From the NCBI GenBank assembly GCA_902175065.1, contig CABIIJ010000087.1, positions 1-62,968 on the forward strand: a stretch of DNA of 62,968 nt. The letters are read 5' to 3'. The position numbers were made by a program, and so were the translations under genes. The DNA comes from an uncultured Comamonas sp. (GTDB taxonomy: Bacteria > Pseudomonadota > Gammaproteobacteria > Burkholderiales > Burkholderiaceae_C). Numbering within the stretch: position 1 is the stretch's first letter; each line of letters starts with the position of its first letter. The notes beneath the pieces were generated by a model. The model was not told where the DNA came from. It saw only the letters and a program-made list of their open reading frames with translations, and searched no databases. Shown piece by piece: positions 62,832 through 62,968 of this stretch.

Positions 62832-62968
62832 GAACCTGTTCAAAGTCTTTTAAGCAGTAGCGCCAAGAACGCCAAGTGGATGAACTGCAGGCTGGTGTTG
62901 AGTAGTCTCTCGCAGTTCTTCCACAACCGCCTATTCTTCTCCAGCCAAGCGAAGCTGCGCTCAACCAC
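62832..62968 (-). mobile_element. IS5-type insertion sequence, end with terminal repeat (partial)
   Basis: GAACCTGTTCAAAGTC starting near 62832 looks like the terminal inverted repeat of an IS427-group IS5 element; the transposase stop lies within it at 62840. The rest lies beyond the window. It is a different element from the one at 1-85 by sequence and protein. Confidence 0.65.
62840..62968 (-). CDS. IS5-family (IS427-like) transposase, C-terminal fragment cut by the window edge
   Basis: Reading the minus strand gives VVERSFAWLEKNRRLWKNCE, then LLNTSLQFIHLAFLALLLKRL and a stop. The VERSFAWL...RRL...CE pattern contains the glutamate of the DDE triad and the R-rich helix of IS5-family transposases. 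The N-terminal part is outside the window. Confidence 0.85.
   Translation of the reverse strand: MVERSFAWLEKNRRLWKNCERLLNTSLQFIHLAFLALLLKRL

Noticed and set aside
1-62968. CRISPR arrays, rRNA genes, integrase or prophage
   Set aside because: No regularly spaced repeats, rRNA sequence, integrase or phage structural genes were seen; the only phage-like item is the KilA-N domain.

Overview
The window looks like a chromosomal segment of a Gram-negative betaproteobacterium, most likely family Comamonadaceae (order Burkholderiales). The reasons are high GC with dense, co-directional core operons; a methylcitrate cycle of the AcnD/PrpF type without PrpD; a complete cbb3 oxidase cluster in the order ccoI-S-N-O-Q-P-G-H (all on the minus strand); the translation clusters thrS-infC-rpmI-rplT-pheS-pheT-ihfA and rimP-nusA-infB-rbfA-truB-typA; and protein sequences typical of that family. 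No rRNA genes or CRISPR arrays were seen. Two identical tRNA-Pro(GGG) genes are present.

Layout. 1-0.3 kb: the 5' end of an IS5-type transposase and, next to it, a 161-bp miniature element with terminal inverted repeats and a CTAG target duplication. 0.3-3.6 kb: a two-gene unit with a Tat-exported sulfide:quinone-oxidoreductase-like flavoprotein, then an acyl-CoA-type XRE regulator. 3.7-6.5 kb: a GntR/ABC ATPase/permease operon whose permease is frameshifted. 6.5-12.8 kb: the propionate operon acnD-prpF-prpC-prpB, preceded by two matching dyads. 12.9-20.2 kb: a membrane chemoreceptor, upp, a second chemoreceptor, a nucleoside-gate protein, rpiA and pyrD. 20.3-21.5 kb: yqjK/yqjE/yqjD-like stress genes. 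21.6-29.4 kb: the cbb3 cluster with two FNR/Anr-type boxes. 29.4-33.3 kb: usp, lgt, rlmB, sstT and a DUF3297 gene. 33.5-34.2 kb: the tRNA pair flanking a small OB-fold gene. 34.2-41.7 kb: ihfA back to thrS. 41.9-44.6 kb: isocitrate lyase, an RraA-family gene and a SWIB-domain gene. 44.7-46.9 kb: bfd-tonB-exbB-exbD with a Fur-like site. 47-55.3 kb: typA back to rimP. 55.5-56.1 kb: a thioredoxin-like gene and a 53-residue protein. 56.4-61.8 kb: a yejB-E-F peptide ABC operon interrupted by a MntA/HepT toxin-antitoxin pair and a KilA-N gene. 61.8-63 kb: an internally deleted chemoreceptor, an HTH gene and the 3' end of a second, different IS5-type transposase.

Three things cut across these regions. 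First, short- and two-carbon metabolism is concentrated here: the propionate operon, its probable regulator and isocitrate lyase. Second, a family of about eight palindromic repeats of roughly 80 bp sits between genes. Each has outer arms related to AGCTnnTTnCGCTT and a copy-specific inner stem; one arm supplies the last codons and stop of acnD. Third, the last 6.5 kb carries accessory features (toxin-antitoxin, KilA-N, pseudogene, IS) inserted in an otherwise housekeeping transporter operon. This is the most likely place for an undescribed arrangement.
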